Shown one piece after another: positions 16,357-25,472 of a stretch of DNA of 64,000 nucleotides. The stretch spans positions 62,001-126,000 of the forward strand of contig JBPCJC010000041.1 in NCBI GenBank assembly GCA_051005695.1. Reading direction: 5' to 3'. A model generated the notes under the pieces. It saw only the letters and a list, made by a program, of their open reading frames with translations, had not been told where the DNA came from and made no database searches. Source of the stretch: JACCTI01 sp051005695 (GTDB lineage Bacteria; Verrucomicrobiota; Verrucomicrobiia; Chthoniobacterales; UBA10450). A program made the position numbers and the translations under genes. How positions within the stretch are numbered: the first letter of the stretch is position 1; every line of letters starts with the position of its first letter.

Positions 16357-18174
16357 ATGAGCGCCGAGCCCCAGCCACCCAACAATCCGCAGCGGATGGA
16401 GCGCATCGTCAGCTTGTGCAAGCGGCGCGGCTTCATTTTCCAGTCGGGCGAGATTTACGGCGGGCTCAACGGCGTCTGGGATTACGGCCCGCTTGGCGTG
16501 GAGCTGAAGCGCAACCTGAAGGATTATTGGTGGCGGGTGATGGTGCGCGAACGCGACGACGTCGTCGGGCTCGATGGCTCCATTCTGACTCATCGCGCGG
16601 TGCTCCAAGCGAGCGGGCACGAAGACACCTTCAGTGATCCGATGGTGGACTGTTTATTAACGAAACAGCGTTTCCGTGCGGATCAGATCCCCGTGCAAAG
16701 CGGCACTATTTACCATTTCGAATTTGCTCGCGACGCTGTTCCGTCTAGCGACGCCTTCTTACCACTCGCGCAGATGGCGGACACGCAAGCCGAACCGCAA
16801 ATCAATAGGCCATTGAGTCGAGCGGATTCTATCGATCTCGGGAAGCGCGTTGTGCAGAAGAGAAAACTCGCTGTAGCCGCGCCAACGAGTGACCCCGAGT
16901 CAATCCGGCAGTTCTTTCTTAACCTCGGCCATGAGCTTGCCAATCCTGAGAGTGAAAATCCAGAGTTAGGACAGGAATTCCAAACTGCCTATGTCCACAG
17001 CCCGAGGATATCGGGCGACGCGTTTCGGGTGCTCGTCCGCAAGGGAGAGAACGAGTCGAAAGCATACAAAGTCGCTCGCGACTTCTATCGTGACCGGGGA
17101 ATACAAAGTCCTCTCGTATCGCTTTTGCGAAAAGAAGATGCTGACAACACTCGCGAATTCAATCCCGAGAATGGTGCACAGCTCACCGAGCCTCGCGCGT
17201 TCAATCTTATGTTTCGAACGCAGATGGGGGCGTCCGTCGATCCGGATTCGATCGCTTATCTGCGGCCGGAGACGGCGCAGTCGATTTTTGTGCAGTTCAA
17301 GAATGTGCTCGATACCGCGCGGAAGAAATTACCTTTCGGGATCGCGCAGATCGGAAAGGCCTTTCGGAACGAGATCAATCCGCGCAATTTCATTTTCCGG
17401 TCGCGCGAGTTTGAGCAGATGGAATTGGAATATTTCTGCGCGCCGGAGCAGGGGATGCAGTTGTTAGACTACTGGCTCGAGGAGCGGCTGAAGTTCTACG
17501 AAAACATCGGGATTCCGCGGGCGAAGTTGCATGTGCTGACGGTGCCGGACGCGGATCGCGCGTTCTATTCGAAGGGGACTTACGACATCGAATACGAGTT
17601 CCCATTCGGTGTGCAGGAACTGGAAGGCGTGGCTTACCGGACGGATTACGATTTGACCCAGCACCAAAATGCGAGCGGGAAACCGCTGGAGTATTTCGAC
17701 GAGGAGACGAAGGCGAAATTTGTCCCGCACGTGGTCGAGCCGAGCGCGGGCGTCGATCGCACGGTGCTGGCGCTTTTGTGTGAGGCTTACGACGAAGAAA
17801 CGGTCACGGACGAGAAGGGGAAATCGGAAACGCGCACGGTCTTGCGGTTTCATCCGCGGATGGCGCCGATCAAAGTGGGCGTGTTTCCGTTGCTGAAAAA
17901 CAAGCCGGAACTGGTGGCGAAAGCGCGCGAAGTGCAGGCGCTGCTCCGGCCGCACATGATGGTTTTCTATGATGAAGGCGGCGCGATCGGGCGGCGCTAT
18001 CGAAGGCAGGATGAAGCCGGGACGCCTTTTGGCCTAACGATTGATTTCGAGACGCTCGGCGAGAAGGGCGAGGAATTGCGCGATACGGTCACGCTACGAC
18101 ATCGCGATTCGATGAAACAGGAGCGCGTCGCGATCAAAGACTTGTTAGGCAAACTCTTGCCGGCGGTGAGCTGA
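16357..18174 (+). CDS. glyS: glycyl-tRNA synthetase (class II, alpha2 type) with long insertion
   Basis: Charges tRNA-Gly. The single-chain enzyme shows the class II motifs: motif 1 region near the N-terminus (SLCKRRGFIFQSGEIYGGL), motif 2 in FGIAQIGKAFRNEINPRNF, AYLRPETAQSIFVQFKN, and motif 3 in GVDRTVLALLCEAY. An anticodon-binding domain fills the last 130 residues. At 605 residues it is about 100 longer than most homologues. The excess lies between RFRADQ (about residue 108) and LTEPRAFNLMF (about 276). Bases 16690-17180, which encode this part, look less GC-rich than the flanks and use codons rare elsewhere in the gene. Confidence 0.93.
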   Translation: MSAEPQPPNNPQRMERIVSLCKRRGFIFQSGEIYGGLNGVWDYGPLGVELKRNLKDYWWRVMVRERDDVVGLDGSILTHRAVLQASGHEDTFSDPMVDCLLTKQRFRADQIPVQSGTIYHFEFARDAVPSSDAFLPLAQMADTQAEPQINRPLSRADSIDLGKRVVQKRKLAVAAPTSDPESIRQFFLNLGHELANPESENPELGQEFQTAYVHSPRISGDAFRVLVRKGENESKAYKVARDFYRDRGIQSPLVSLLRKEDADNTREFNPENGAQLTEPRAFNLMFRTQMGASVDPDSIAYLRPETAQSIFVQFKNVLDTARKKLPFGIAQIGKAFRNEINPRNFIFRSREFEQMELEYFCAPEQGMQLLDYWLEERLKFYENIGIPRAKLHVLTVPDADRAFYSKGTYDIEYEFPFGVQELEGVAYRTDYDLTQHQNASGKPLEYFDEETKAKFVPHVVEPSAGVDRTVLALLCEAYDEETVTDEKGKSETRTVLRFHPRMAPIKVGVFPLLKNKPELVAKAREVQALLRPHMMVFYDEGGAIGRRYRRQDEAGTPFGLTIDFETLGEKGEELRDTVTLRHRDSMKQERVAIKDLLGKLLPAVS

Positions 18175-18194
18175 GCTCGCCGCCGATTCGAGCG

Positions 18195-18551
18195 ATGGAG
18201 AGCGATACCTTCCGCGATTACTGCCTGAAGAAATCCGGCTCCGCGGAAAGCACGCCGTTCGGCCCGGAGAATCTCGTCTTTAAGGTGCGCGGGAAAATGT
18301 TCGCGCTTCTCGCGCTCGACGAAGTCCCGCCGACGGCGAATTTGAAATGCGATCCGGATCGCGCGCTGGAATTGCGCGATCGCTATGAAGAGGTCACGCC
18401 CGGGTATCACATGAACAAAAAGCACTGGAACACGGTGCAGCTGGCGGGGGGAATTCCGGAGTCGGAAATCCGTCGCATGATCGATCATTCCTACGAACTG
18501 GTCGTGCAGAGTCTAACGAAAGCTGAGCGCGCGAAATTGTCGCTCGCTTAG
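18195..18551 (+). CDS. MmcQ/YjbR family protein
   Basis: A 118-residue protein of the MmcQ/YjbR fold: FRDYCLKKSGSAESTPFGPENLVFKV, FALLALDEVPPTANLKCDPD, VTPGYHMNKKHWNTVQL and a C-terminal helix SYELVVQSLTKAERAKL. Members resemble CyaY in topology and are often called DNA-binding, without firm evidence of target. It follows glyS by 20 bases on the same strand and is probably cotranscribed. Its stop overlaps the end of the convergent murI gene by 4 bases. Confidence 0.85.
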   Translation: MESDTFRDYCLKKSGSAESTPFGPENLVFKVRGKMFALLALDEVPPTANLKCDPDRALELRDRYEEVTPGYHMNKKHWNTVQLAGGIPESEIRRMIDHSYELVVQSLTKAERAKLSLA

Positions 18552-19390
18552 AGCGCGCGCAATTCCACTTCACCCACCTCCAGCTGCAGCGCGTCATGGG
18601 CGATCTGCAAGAAACTGTCGGGTGGATCCGTCAAGGCCACTTGGAGCTTGCCCGGATTCTGCGTGCTGTTAGTGAGACCTTCATCAGCCAGGGCTGCGCG
18701 CACCGCGCGGGCGCAGTTTTCCGCCGAATCGACGAGGGTAACTGCTTCGCCTAACAAACGGCTGATCGCCGGACGGAGGAGGGGATAATGAGTACAGCCG
18801 AGGACCAAAGTATCGATGCCATCATCGAGCAACGGTTGCAGATATTGCATCAACACGGTGTCGGTAATAGCACTCGTTAGCCAACCTTCCTCGATTAAAG
18901 GCACGAGCAACGGACAGGCGCGCGCGGTTACTCGAATGTCGCCGTTCCCTTCGCGGAGGGCACGTTCATAGGCGCCGCTCTTGATCGTGGCGCGAGTCCC
19001 AATGACGCCGATGTGTCCGTTACGCGTGGCCGCGAGCGCCGCGTGCGCGCCCGGTCGGATGACTCCGGTAACGGAAATCGGCAGGCGTTCGGCAAGGGTA
19101 GAAAGGGCAACCGCCGAGGCGGTATTGCAGGCCACCACGATGGTCTTGGCATTCTCGCTCATCAGGAGCGAAGCGATCTCGAGACTGTAACGCTGCACTG
19201 TCGCCGGACTCTTGCCGCCATAGGGCACGCGCGCGGTGTCACCGAGATAAAAAATGGACTCGTTAGGCAAAGCGCGCCGCAAGGCACTGACCACGGTCAG
19301 GCCGCCGATCCCGGAATCGAAAACGCCGATCGGGCGTGGATCGCCGTCGCCAATCGCGGTGGCGGGTTTGCTTTCGTTAGCGGCCGCCAT
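18548..19390 (-). CDS. murI: glutamate racemase
   Basis: Makes D-glutamate for peptidoglycan. The 280-residue protein has both catalytic cysteines: VVACNTASAVALS in the first half and VLGCTHYPLL in the second. The substrate motifs GVFDSGIGGLTVV, YLGDTARVPYGGKSP and VIGTRATIKSGAYERAL are also present. The start overlaps the end of the amidase gene by 14 bases on the same strand, so the two cell-wall genes form an operon with the amidase first. Confidence 0.95.
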   Translation of the reverse strand: MAAANESKPATAIGDGDPRPIGVFDSGIGGLTVVSALRRALPNESIFYLGDTARVPYGGKSPATVQRYSLEIASLLMSENAKTIVVACNTASAVALSTLAERLPISVTGVIRPGAHAALAATRNGHIGVIGTRATIKSGAYERALREGNGDIRVTARACPLLVPLIEEGWLTSAITDTVLMQYLQPLLDDGIDTLVLGCTHYPLLRPAISRLLGEAVTLVDSAENCARAVRAALADEGLTNSTQNPGKLQVALTDPPDSFLQIAHDALQLEVGEVELRAL

Positions 19391-20489
19391 TGATGGAAAC
19401 TGAGGGTTGTTGTGCCGGCGAGGGTTCGGAAGACGGCGCGGAGATTAATGGTTCGGTAATAGAATGCGTGTGCGGCGGCAGTTTCGCCTGCGCGACGGAG
19501 AAGGTCGCATTCGGTGCGCGATAATTCACCGCCGCGTCATAAGCGCGCACGCCCATGGCAATCGCGCCTCCGAGTTGCTGTTGATAAAGAGGCGTCGCGA
19601 TCCGGCGGCCTTCCGCGGAATCAGTCAAAAACCCCGCTTCCAAAAGGACCGCCGGCACGCGGATATCGCGCAAGACTTTGAAGCGCGCGTGGCGCACTCC
19701 GCGGTCGAACGTGACCAGTTGGGTCAAGACGGCCGCGTGCACCGCCGCCGCGAGCGCGACATTCGCACCGTCCTGGGTGTTGCCCTCGTTAGGCTGAGAT
19801 TCCGCCGCGGAAACATGATGCTCGGCGGAGGCGTTCGACGGCACGCCGTCCGGCGCGAGCAGATAACTTTCCGCGCCCGCACCGCCGCCGCTGTTGAAGT
19901 GAATGCTGATGAAAACCGCGTGCGGAAAACGATTCGCGAAAGCGACCCGATCTTCGAGGGAAACCGCGACGTCGGCCGTGCGCGTCATCTCCACCTGGTA
20001 GCCGGCGTGCCGCAATTGCTCGCGCGCGCTCAAGGCCGCGGCGAGCGCGAATTTGCTTTCGCTGCCCCACTGGTTCGCGGTGCCCTGGTCCATGCCGCCG
20101 TGGCCGGGATCGAGGATCACCGTTTCCACTTTGGCGGCGCTCGCGATCCGGCTCGGGCGCAAAACCGGCTCGATGATTTTGCCGACATCCACCGCCGAGA
20201 CCAGGGTGTCATCGCCCTGACTAACGAGCGGGAAGTCGGTGAAAAAGCGCACGCCATTGATGAAAAATTCGCTCGTGCCGGCTTGCGCGCGGAGGCCGCG
20301 CCGATCGCTTTGGAGCGAGACCGTGCGGTTCGCGTGCCGGTATTGCCCGAAGTGATAAAACTCGGCCACGTCGCCGAAAGAAACGTAATCGCGCCCCTGT
20401 TGCTTGCGCACGTTCCAAACGGCCCCGCTCGCAGTCGAGACGATGATCAGGCCCAAGGCCACGATCGCGGCGAGCTTCCCGGCGTTCAT
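19377..20489 (-). CDS. N-acetylmuramoyl-L-alanine amidase (Amidase_3)
   Basis: ATG 20489 is chosen because it starts a signal peptide (MNAGKLAAIVALGLIIVSTASG); the open frame continues upstream to 20702 without conservation. The 370-residue product has an N-terminal beta-rich part and then the zinc amidase domain. The zinc ligands and catalytic Glu are seen in ILDPGHGGMDQG, FISIHFNSGG and AVLLEAGFLTDSAEG. It cleaves the bond between MurNAc and L-Ala in the periplasm, usually during cell separation. It has a Pro/Ser-rich tail and overlaps murI. Confidence 0.9.
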   Translation of the reverse strand: MNAGKLAAIVALGLIIVSTASGAVWNVRKQQGRDYVSFGDVAEFYHFGQYRHANRTVSLQSDRRGLRAQAGTSEFFINGVRFFTDFPLVSQGDDTLVSAVDVGKIIEPVLRPSRIASAAKVETVILDPGHGGMDQGTANQWGSESKFALAAALSAREQLRHAGYQVEMTRTADVAVSLEDRVAFANRFPHAVFISIHFNSGGGAGAESYLLAPDGVPSNASAEHHVSAAESQPNEGNTQDGANVALAAAVHAAVLTQLVTFDRGVRHARFKVLRDIRVPAVLLEAGFLTDSAEGRRIATPLYQQQLGGAIAMGVRAYDAAVNYRAPNATFSVAQAKLPPHTHSITEPLISAPSSEPSPAQQPSVSINGGR

Positions 20490-20601
20490 GAAGCGGGAAA
20501 GTGCGCGCGCGGCGTGCGCGTCGCAAGTTTTGTCCTGCGCAGCAGCTCCGGCCGAAATCCGGCGACGCTGACTACTCGTTAGGGGAAACTCCGAAAAGCG
20601 T

Positions 20602-22683
20602 TCACCATATTCGCACGCGCGCTTTCGGCTCGACGAAAAGCTTGGCGTCAGGCTTGACCGCGAAGGCCGCATACCAGTCGTCGATATTTCGCACCGGACC
20701 ATTGACCCGATATTGCCGCGGCGAGTGCGGATCGCTCACCACTTGTTTGCGGATTGCGTCGTCGCGCAGCTTCCCGCGCCACGCTTGCGCCCAGCCGAGA
20801 AAGACGCGTTGATCACCGGTCAGACCATCGAGGACTGGCGCTGGTTTTCCTCCGAGCGAAGTGCGGTAAGCGTCGAGCGCAATCGTTAGGCCACCAAGAT
20901 CGGCGATGTTTTCGCCCATGGTCAGCGCGCCATTTACCTTCGCGCCTGGGAGCGGTTCGTAGGAGGAATACTGCGCGCCGAGGACGGCCGCGCGCGCTTC
21001 AAAAGCTTTCGCATCTTCCGCCGTCCACCAATCGCGCAGCTTGCCTTCCGCATCCAGCTTCCGACCCTGGTCGTCGAAACCGTGGGTTACTTCGTGGCCG
21101 ATGACGCCGCCGATGGCGCCGTAGTTGATCGCCGCGTCGGCACTCGCATCAAACATCGGCGGCTGCAAAATTCCTGCCGGGAAAACGATATCGCGGAGCA
21201 AGCCGTTATACGCGTCGTTCGTTTGCGGAGTCATTTGCCACTCGCTCCGATCCACTGCGCCTGGGAGCCGCTGGACGAAAAACGCCCAGTCGGCCCGAGC
21301 CGCGCGGCGGACATTGCCTAACAAGTCGTCATCGCGCACCACCGCTTGCGCGTAATCGCGCGGTTTGTCCGGATAACCAACCTTGATCTTGTAAGTCTCC
21401 AGTTTCTTGAGCGCTTCCACCTTGGTCGCGGCTCCCATCCAATCGAGTTTTTCAATGCGTGCGTGCATCGCGGTTTTCAGGTTCGCGACCAGCTCCTCGA
21501 TTTTTGCCTTCGCTGCCGGTGGGAAAAATTTGTCGGTATAAAGTTGGCCCACCGCCCAGCCCAAATTGCCGAAGCGATCGGCACGCTCGCCCGTCCCGTA
21601 ATCACCGCCGCTGACCGCGTGCACCGCGCGTTTCCAGCGCGCCTGCTGTTCCGCTTGGCCGGAAAGGGTTTTGTTGTGGAACTCAAACGAAGCCGCAGCG
21701 AATGCTTTCGCTAGATAAGGCGCGGCGTGATCGACCACCTCGAAGGCCTGCTTCGCTTGCAGGATTTCAATCGGCGTCTGCGCGAAGAGTTCGGCGATTT
21801 TTGGAAAGGCGGTCTTCTCCGCCACGACCACGCGATCGATTTTTCCCAGATCCGCGCCGGCCAGAAACGGTGCCCACGGAAAACCGGGAGCGAGTTTTAT
21901 TAGTTCTTCGATCGACGCCGGATTATAAATCGCCAAGGGATCCCGTTGCTCCGAGCGCGCCCAACTGACCTCCGCAATCTTCGTCTCCAGCGCGACAATT
22001 TCCTGCGCGCGCGCTTCCGCTTCCGGCCACTCGATCAGGTTCAACAACTGCGCGACGTAAGCCTGATACTTCGCTTTCTGCGGTGCGAAATCCGGCTTCA
22101 AATAATAATCGCGATCCGGCAGGCCGAGCCCCGATTGGCCGAGATAAACCGCGTACCGATTCGGGTCTCCGATATCGACATCGAGCGTGATGTTGAAGAT
22201 CGAGCCTTCGAGATCGGCATTATGTTTTCCCATCAAACCGGCGAGCGCCTCGCGCGTTTTCGCGGCGCGGATTTCCTCGAGAATTTCCTTCAAGGGTGCG
22301 GCGCCCGCTTTCTCGACCGCCGCTTCGTTCATGAACGATTGGTAAAACGCGCCCACTTTTCCGGCCGTCGAAGTCGGCTCGTGCCCGGCATTTTTGGCCG
22401 CTTCTTCGATCAATTCGTGCAGTCGTTTCTCAGTCGTGTCGCTCATCGCGAGACGCAAACTGTAGGCCGCTTTGTCCGCGGGAATCTGCACATGATCGAG
22501 CCAGGCGCCGTTGGCGTGACGGAAAAAATCATCGCCCGGTTTTTCCTTCAGATCCGCGCCTGCGAGGTCAAAGCCCCACTGTCCGTATTGTGGCTTTTCC
22601 TTCTCCGCGGCGCGAACTTCGGCGCTTCTCGCGGCGCAGCAAAAGACGACGAGCAGACAAAAGTTTCGGCAATCAATTTTCAT
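20602..22683 (-). CDS. M13 family zinc metallopeptidase (PepO/neprilysin-like)
   Basis: The 693-residue exported peptidase has a signal sequence (NFCLLVVFCCAARSAEVRA) and the M13 signature: zinc site VIGHEVTHGFDDQGR, third ligand in LTMGENIADLGGL, substrate-binding NDAYNGLLRDIVFPAGILQPP, and the C-terminal VKPDAKLFVEPKARVRIW. M13 enzymes cleave oligopeptides on the N-terminal side of hydrophobic residues, here presumably in the periplasm. The first part reads DDFFRHANGAWLDHVQIPADK, typical of bacterial PepO. It is a full-length single-gene unit upstream of the amidase. Confidence 0.93.
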   Translation of the reverse strand: MKIDCRNFCLLVVFCCAARSAEVRAAEKEKPQYGQWGFDLAGADLKEKPGDDFFRHANGAWLDHVQIPADKAAYSLRLAMSDTTEKRLHELIEEAAKNAGHEPTSTAGKVGAFYQSFMNEAAVEKAGAAPLKEILEEIRAAKTREALAGLMGKHNADLEGSIFNITLDVDIGDPNRYAVYLGQSGLGLPDRDYYLKPDFAPQKAKYQAYVAQLLNLIEWPEAEARAQEIVALETKIAEVSWARSEQRDPLAIYNPASIEELIKLAPGFPWAPFLAGADLGKIDRVVVAEKTAFPKIAELFAQTPIEILQAKQAFEVVDHAAPYLAKAFAAASFEFHNKTLSGQAEQQARWKRAVHAVSGGDYGTGERADRFGNLGWAVGQLYTDKFFPPAAKAKIEELVANLKTAMHARIEKLDWMGAATKVEALKKLETYKIKVGYPDKPRDYAQAVVRDDDLLGNVRRAARADWAFFVQRLPGAVDRSEWQMTPQTNDAYNGLLRDIVFPAGILQPPMFDASADAAINYGAIGGVIGHEVTHGFDDQGRKLDAEGKLRDWWTAEDAKAFEARAAVLGAQYSSYEPLPGAKVNGALTMGENIADLGGLTIALDAYRTSLGGKPAPVLDGLTGDQRVFLGWAQAWRGKLRDDAIRKQVVSDPHSPRQYRVNGPVRNIDDWYAAFAVKPDAKLFVEPKARVRIW

Positions 22684-22774
22684 CGCGCGAGCCTACCGTC
22701 CGCGAAAACGCCGGAGCAAACAGAATCGCAGGATTTGCGTGCAAACGCGGGCCCGAAACGAGATGCTGCTTTTC

Positions 22775-23197
22775 ATGAATGCAAGACTAACGAGCGGCCG
22801 CGCAGGCCGGATGATTATCGTCGCCCTGATGTCCGCCGCCGTCTTGGTGCGCGCAGAATCGCCGACCCATACTATTCTGCACCATTTCTTCACGCACTTC
22901 GTCGATGAATGGACGAAGACGCATAAGGAGGAACCGGTGCCGACCATGCTTTCGCTGACGCCCGCGCAACGCGCGGCGATCGAAAGACTCGCCGCCACCA
23001 TCGATCAAACCCTGCCGGCAGCCGAACAGGACAAAGCCGAACGCAAGCTTGCGCACGAAGCCGCGACCGCCGCACGTGTCGATCCGAAGCGTCCGATCGT
23101 TCTCTCCGGCCGCACTCCGGAACAGCGCGCCGCCCTCCGGCAGTTTGTCGCCGCGCTCCAAGCCGATCGGCCTAACGAGAGCGCGCCTTCCAGATGA
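22775..23197 (+). CDS. exported hypothetical protein
   Basis: About 140 residues from ATG 22775, with a basic n-region and hydrophobic core (GRMIIVALMSAAVLVRAES) followed by a helical, charged body (FTHFVDEWTKTHKEEP, LTPAQRAAIERLAATIDQ, ERKLAHEAATAARVDP). I do not recognise the family. ATG 22763 and 22811 are alternative starts. It converges with the HD-domain gene, and the two ends are bracketed by an inverted pair of the dispersed word. Confidence 0.55.
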   Translation: MNARLTSGRAGRMIIVALMSAAVLVRAESPTHTILHHFFTHFVDEWTKTHKEEPVPTMLSLTPAQRAAIERLAATIDQTLPAAEQDKAERKLAHEAATAARVDPKRPIVLSGRTPEQRAALRQFVAALQADRPNESAPSR

Positions 23198-23207
23198 GTC
23201 GTTAGGC
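23170..23207. terminator. inverted GCCTAACGA/TCGTTAGGC pair between convergent genes
   Basis: GCCTAACGA at 23170-23178 and its exact complement TCGTTAGGC at 23199-23207 are separated by 20 bases. They bracket the stops of two convergent genes, and the minus-strand stop codon lies within the second copy. RNA from either strand could form a 9-base-pair stem. A role as a two-way terminator is inferred from position; there is no U tract. Confidence 0.45.
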
Positions 23208-23792
23208 GAAGGGCAAGCCGGCGAGACCAAGCCGCGCCGCGTCCGCGCGCAACGCAGCAATCACTCCGGCAATCAATTCGTCCAGCGGCATCGCCAGTTC
23301 CTCTGCGCCGCGCACGATGTCATCGCGATTGACCGCGCGCGCGAAGGCCTTGTCCTTCATCTTCTTTTTCACCGACGCGACTTCGACTTCATGGAGGCTT
23401 TTCGACGGGCGAACGTAGGCCACCGCCATAACGAATCCGCTTAATTCATCGACCGCGTAAAGGGTCCGCTCGAGTGCCGTCTGGCGCGGAACGTTCGCGT
23501 AATCAGCGTGCGAAAGAATCGCGCGCGTCACTTCTTCGCTCCAGCCGTGCTCACGCAACCAGGCCACGCCGACGAAGGGATGTCCCTCGTTAGGCTGTTG
23601 CGCCGAATTTGGATGACGCTCGTAATCCAGGTCGTGCAACAACCCGACGGCTTCCCAAAGATCCGCCTCCGCGCCCTCCTGCTGAGCGAAGTAACGCATC
23701 GAATCCGCGACCGCATAACAATGGCGACGCAGACTATCGGATTGCACCCATTCGTGCAGATTGAGAAGCGCGCCTTCCACCAGAGTGCTCAT
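23202..23792 (-). CDS. HD-domain hydrolase
   Basis: A 196-residue HD-superfamily protein. The metal ligands appear as RRHCYAVADSMRYFA (His), GLLHDLDYERHP (the HD pair), HPFVGVAWLREHGW and ILSHADYANVP, with a late Asp in YAVDELSGFVMAVAYVRP. Members are metal-dependent phosphohydrolases acting on nucleotides or related phosphate esters. ATG 23792 starts the conserved part. The TAA stop is part of a TCGTTAGGC copy. Confidence 0.88.
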   Translation of the reverse strand: MSTLVEGALLNLHEWVQSDSLRRHCYAVADSMRYFAQQEGAEADLWEAVGLLHDLDYERHPNSAQQPNEGHPFVGVAWLREHGWSEEVTRAILSHADYANVPRQTALERTLYAVDELSGFVMAVAYVRPSKSLHEVEVASVKKKMKDKAFARAVNRDDIVRGAEELAMPLDELIAGVIAALRADAARLGLAGLPFA

Positions 23793-23829
23793 GTGGTTTT
23801 GAGATTCACGCGGTGCGCGTTTTCCGCCA

Positions 23830-24519
23830 ATGAAATTTCTTCTCAGCAACGACGACGGGATTGATGCGCCCGGCCTGCAGGCTCTTTTGCACGCGGCCGA
23901 AACCCTCGGCGACCCGGTGGTGGTCGCGCCGGCCGGTCCGCAATCCGGCGTCAGCCACACCGCCACTTGGGAAGGCGCGATCCGGGTGGAGCCGCGCGGC
24001 GAAAATCAGTTCGCGATTCACGGGACGCCGGCGGATTGCGCGCGTATCGGTTTGCTCCGGTTGGCGCCCGATGCCGCCTGGGTTCTGAGCGGGATTAATC
24101 ACGGCGGCAACCTCGGCGCGGACGTGCATTATTCCGGCACGGTCGCGGCGGTGCGCGAGGCGGTTTTGCATGGCTGGCCGGGGGTGGCGGTTTCGCATTA
24201 TCGCCGTCGCGGATTGAAATTCGATTGGGCGCGCGCGGAAAAATGGCTTGCACCGGTGCTCGCGGATTTACTCGTTAGGCCATTCGAACCCGGACTTTTC
24301 TACAACGTGAATCTACCGCACCTCAACGCCGGCGAACCCGATCCGGCGGTCGTTTTTTGCCCGCTGGATCCGCACCCGTTGCCGCTCAGTTATCGGCACG
24401 AAGCAGAGAGCGGGCTTTTCTACGATGGAGATTATCACGCGCGCGCGCGGAAGCCGGGCGCGGATGTCGATGTTTGTTTCGGCGGGCGGATTGCGATCAC
24501 CGAGATCCGGCTTTTTTAG
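23830..24519 (+). CDS. surE: 5'/3'-nucleotidase SurE
   Basis: The 229-residue enzyme begins MKFLLSNDDGIDAPGLQAL, where NDD gives the metal-binding aspartates. It continues with VVVAPAGPQSGVSHTATW, the nucleotide-binding Ser/Asn segment LSGINHGGNLGADVHYSGTVAAVREA and PCD-like FHGTPADCARIG. SurE dephosphorylates nucleoside monophosphates and short polyphosphates in the cytoplasm. It starts 37 bases from the divergent HD gene, so their promoters must overlap. Its stop overlaps the end of the convergent lyase gene by four bases. Confidence 0.93.
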   Translation: MKFLLSNDDGIDAPGLQALLHAAETLGDPVVVAPAGPQSGVSHTATWEGAIRVEPRGENQFAIHGTPADCARIGLLRLAPDAAWVLSGINHGGNLGADVHYSGTVAAVREAVLHGWPGVAVSHYRRRGLKFDWARAEKWLAPVLADLLVRPFEPGLFYNVNLPHLNAGEPDPAVVFCPLDPHPLPLSYRHEAESGLFYDGDYHARARKPGADVDVCFGGRIAITEIRLF

Positions 24520-25370
24520 ACGTGGCTCTGCGGGTGGCGAAAGAGTTCGTTCAATTCGCCGAACGGCATGGCGTCGGCGAAGCCATCGAATTTGCCGTCT
24601 TCGCTGATGCGTTTCGCCACCCGCGCAAATCCGCCCCAGGCGGCGCGCGCCAACGAGGAACCGATGGAAACTCGACGAACTCCGAGATCGGCAAATTGCG
24701 TGAGCGAAAGCTTCGCGAGCGTGCCGTGCAGCAGGATGTTGACCGGTTTCGGCGCGACCGCTTTGACGATGGCAGCGATTTCTTTTTCATCCACCACCCC
24801 GGGCGCGTACAGGCAACCCGCGCCCGCTTCCGCATAACTCGTTAGGCGATCGAGCGAAAAACGAAAAGGATCTGGTTGATCAACCAGCCAGGCCTCGCAA
24901 CGACCAGTGAGCACCACCGGAATGCCGGAGGAATCGATCGCCGCGCGCGCGGCGCGGATGCGCTCGATCGCCGCTGCTTTTTCGTAAAGTGGTTGCTCGC
25001 TTTCGCCGGTGTTGTCTTCGATCGACAAGCCGGCGACGCCGGTCGCGATGCAGCGCGTGACGTTGGCGGCGACACCTTCCGGTTGATCCGCATAACCCGC
25101 CTGAAAATCCGCGTTCACCGGTAAGGGCGTCGCGGTCGAAATTTCGCGAAAGTGCTCGAGCATCACTTCGAGCGGAAGCGCGGGCGTGTCGTCCGATCTT
25201 CCGCGGGAAAAAGCTACGCCCGCGGAAGTGGTGGCGAGCGCTTTGAATCCGAGATGTTGCAGGTAGATCGCGCTGCCGATGTCCCAGGGATTGGGCAGGA
25301 CGAAACAATCGGTTTGATGCAGCGCCCGGAACTCGGTGACGGCGGCTTGCTGACGGGGCGAGACGTTCAT
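24516..25370 (-). CDS. isocitrate lyase/PEP mutase family protein
   Basis: A 284-residue TIM-barrel protein of the PEP mutase/isocitrate lyase superfamily: FVLPNPWDIGSAIYLQHLGFKALATTSAG, LPVNADFQAGYADQPEGVAANV, GVAGLSIEDNTGESEQPLY, VVLTGRCEAWLV and GAGCLYAPGV. It is of the common short group (280 residues) that lacks the KKCGH loop of true isocitrate lyase, so the reaction is probably C-C or P-C lysis of an unknown 2-oxoacid derivative. It stands alone between convergent and divergent neighbours. Confidence 0.85.
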   Translation of the reverse strand: MNVSPRQQAAVTEFRALHQTDCFVLPNPWDIGSAIYLQHLGFKALATTSAGVAFSRGRSDDTPALPLEVMLEHFREISTATPLPVNADFQAGYADQPEGVAANVTRCIATGVAGLSIEDNTGESEQPLYEKAAAIERIRAARAAIDSSGIPVVLTGRCEAWLVDQPDPFRFSLDRLTSYAEAGAGCLYAPGVVDEKEIAAIVKAVAPKPVNILLHGTLAKLSLTQFADLGVRRVSIGSSLARAAWGGFARVAKRISEDGKFDGFADAMPFGELNELFRHPQSHV

Positions 25371-25472
25371 GAACGAGCTTAACGGAAGGCGTGGAACGCG
25401 CCAGCGTCCGCCGCGGAGCTAGCCCGCAGGCGTTGGCTTGACGAAAAACTTCCGGCGACATCTCCTCCGGTC

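Noticed and set aside
16620..17190. Loss of zinc-binding cysteines in glycyl-tRNA synthetase
   Set aside because: Some bacterial homologues such as that of Thermus, as I recall its sequence, also lack them, so this is not itself unusual; only the insert is.
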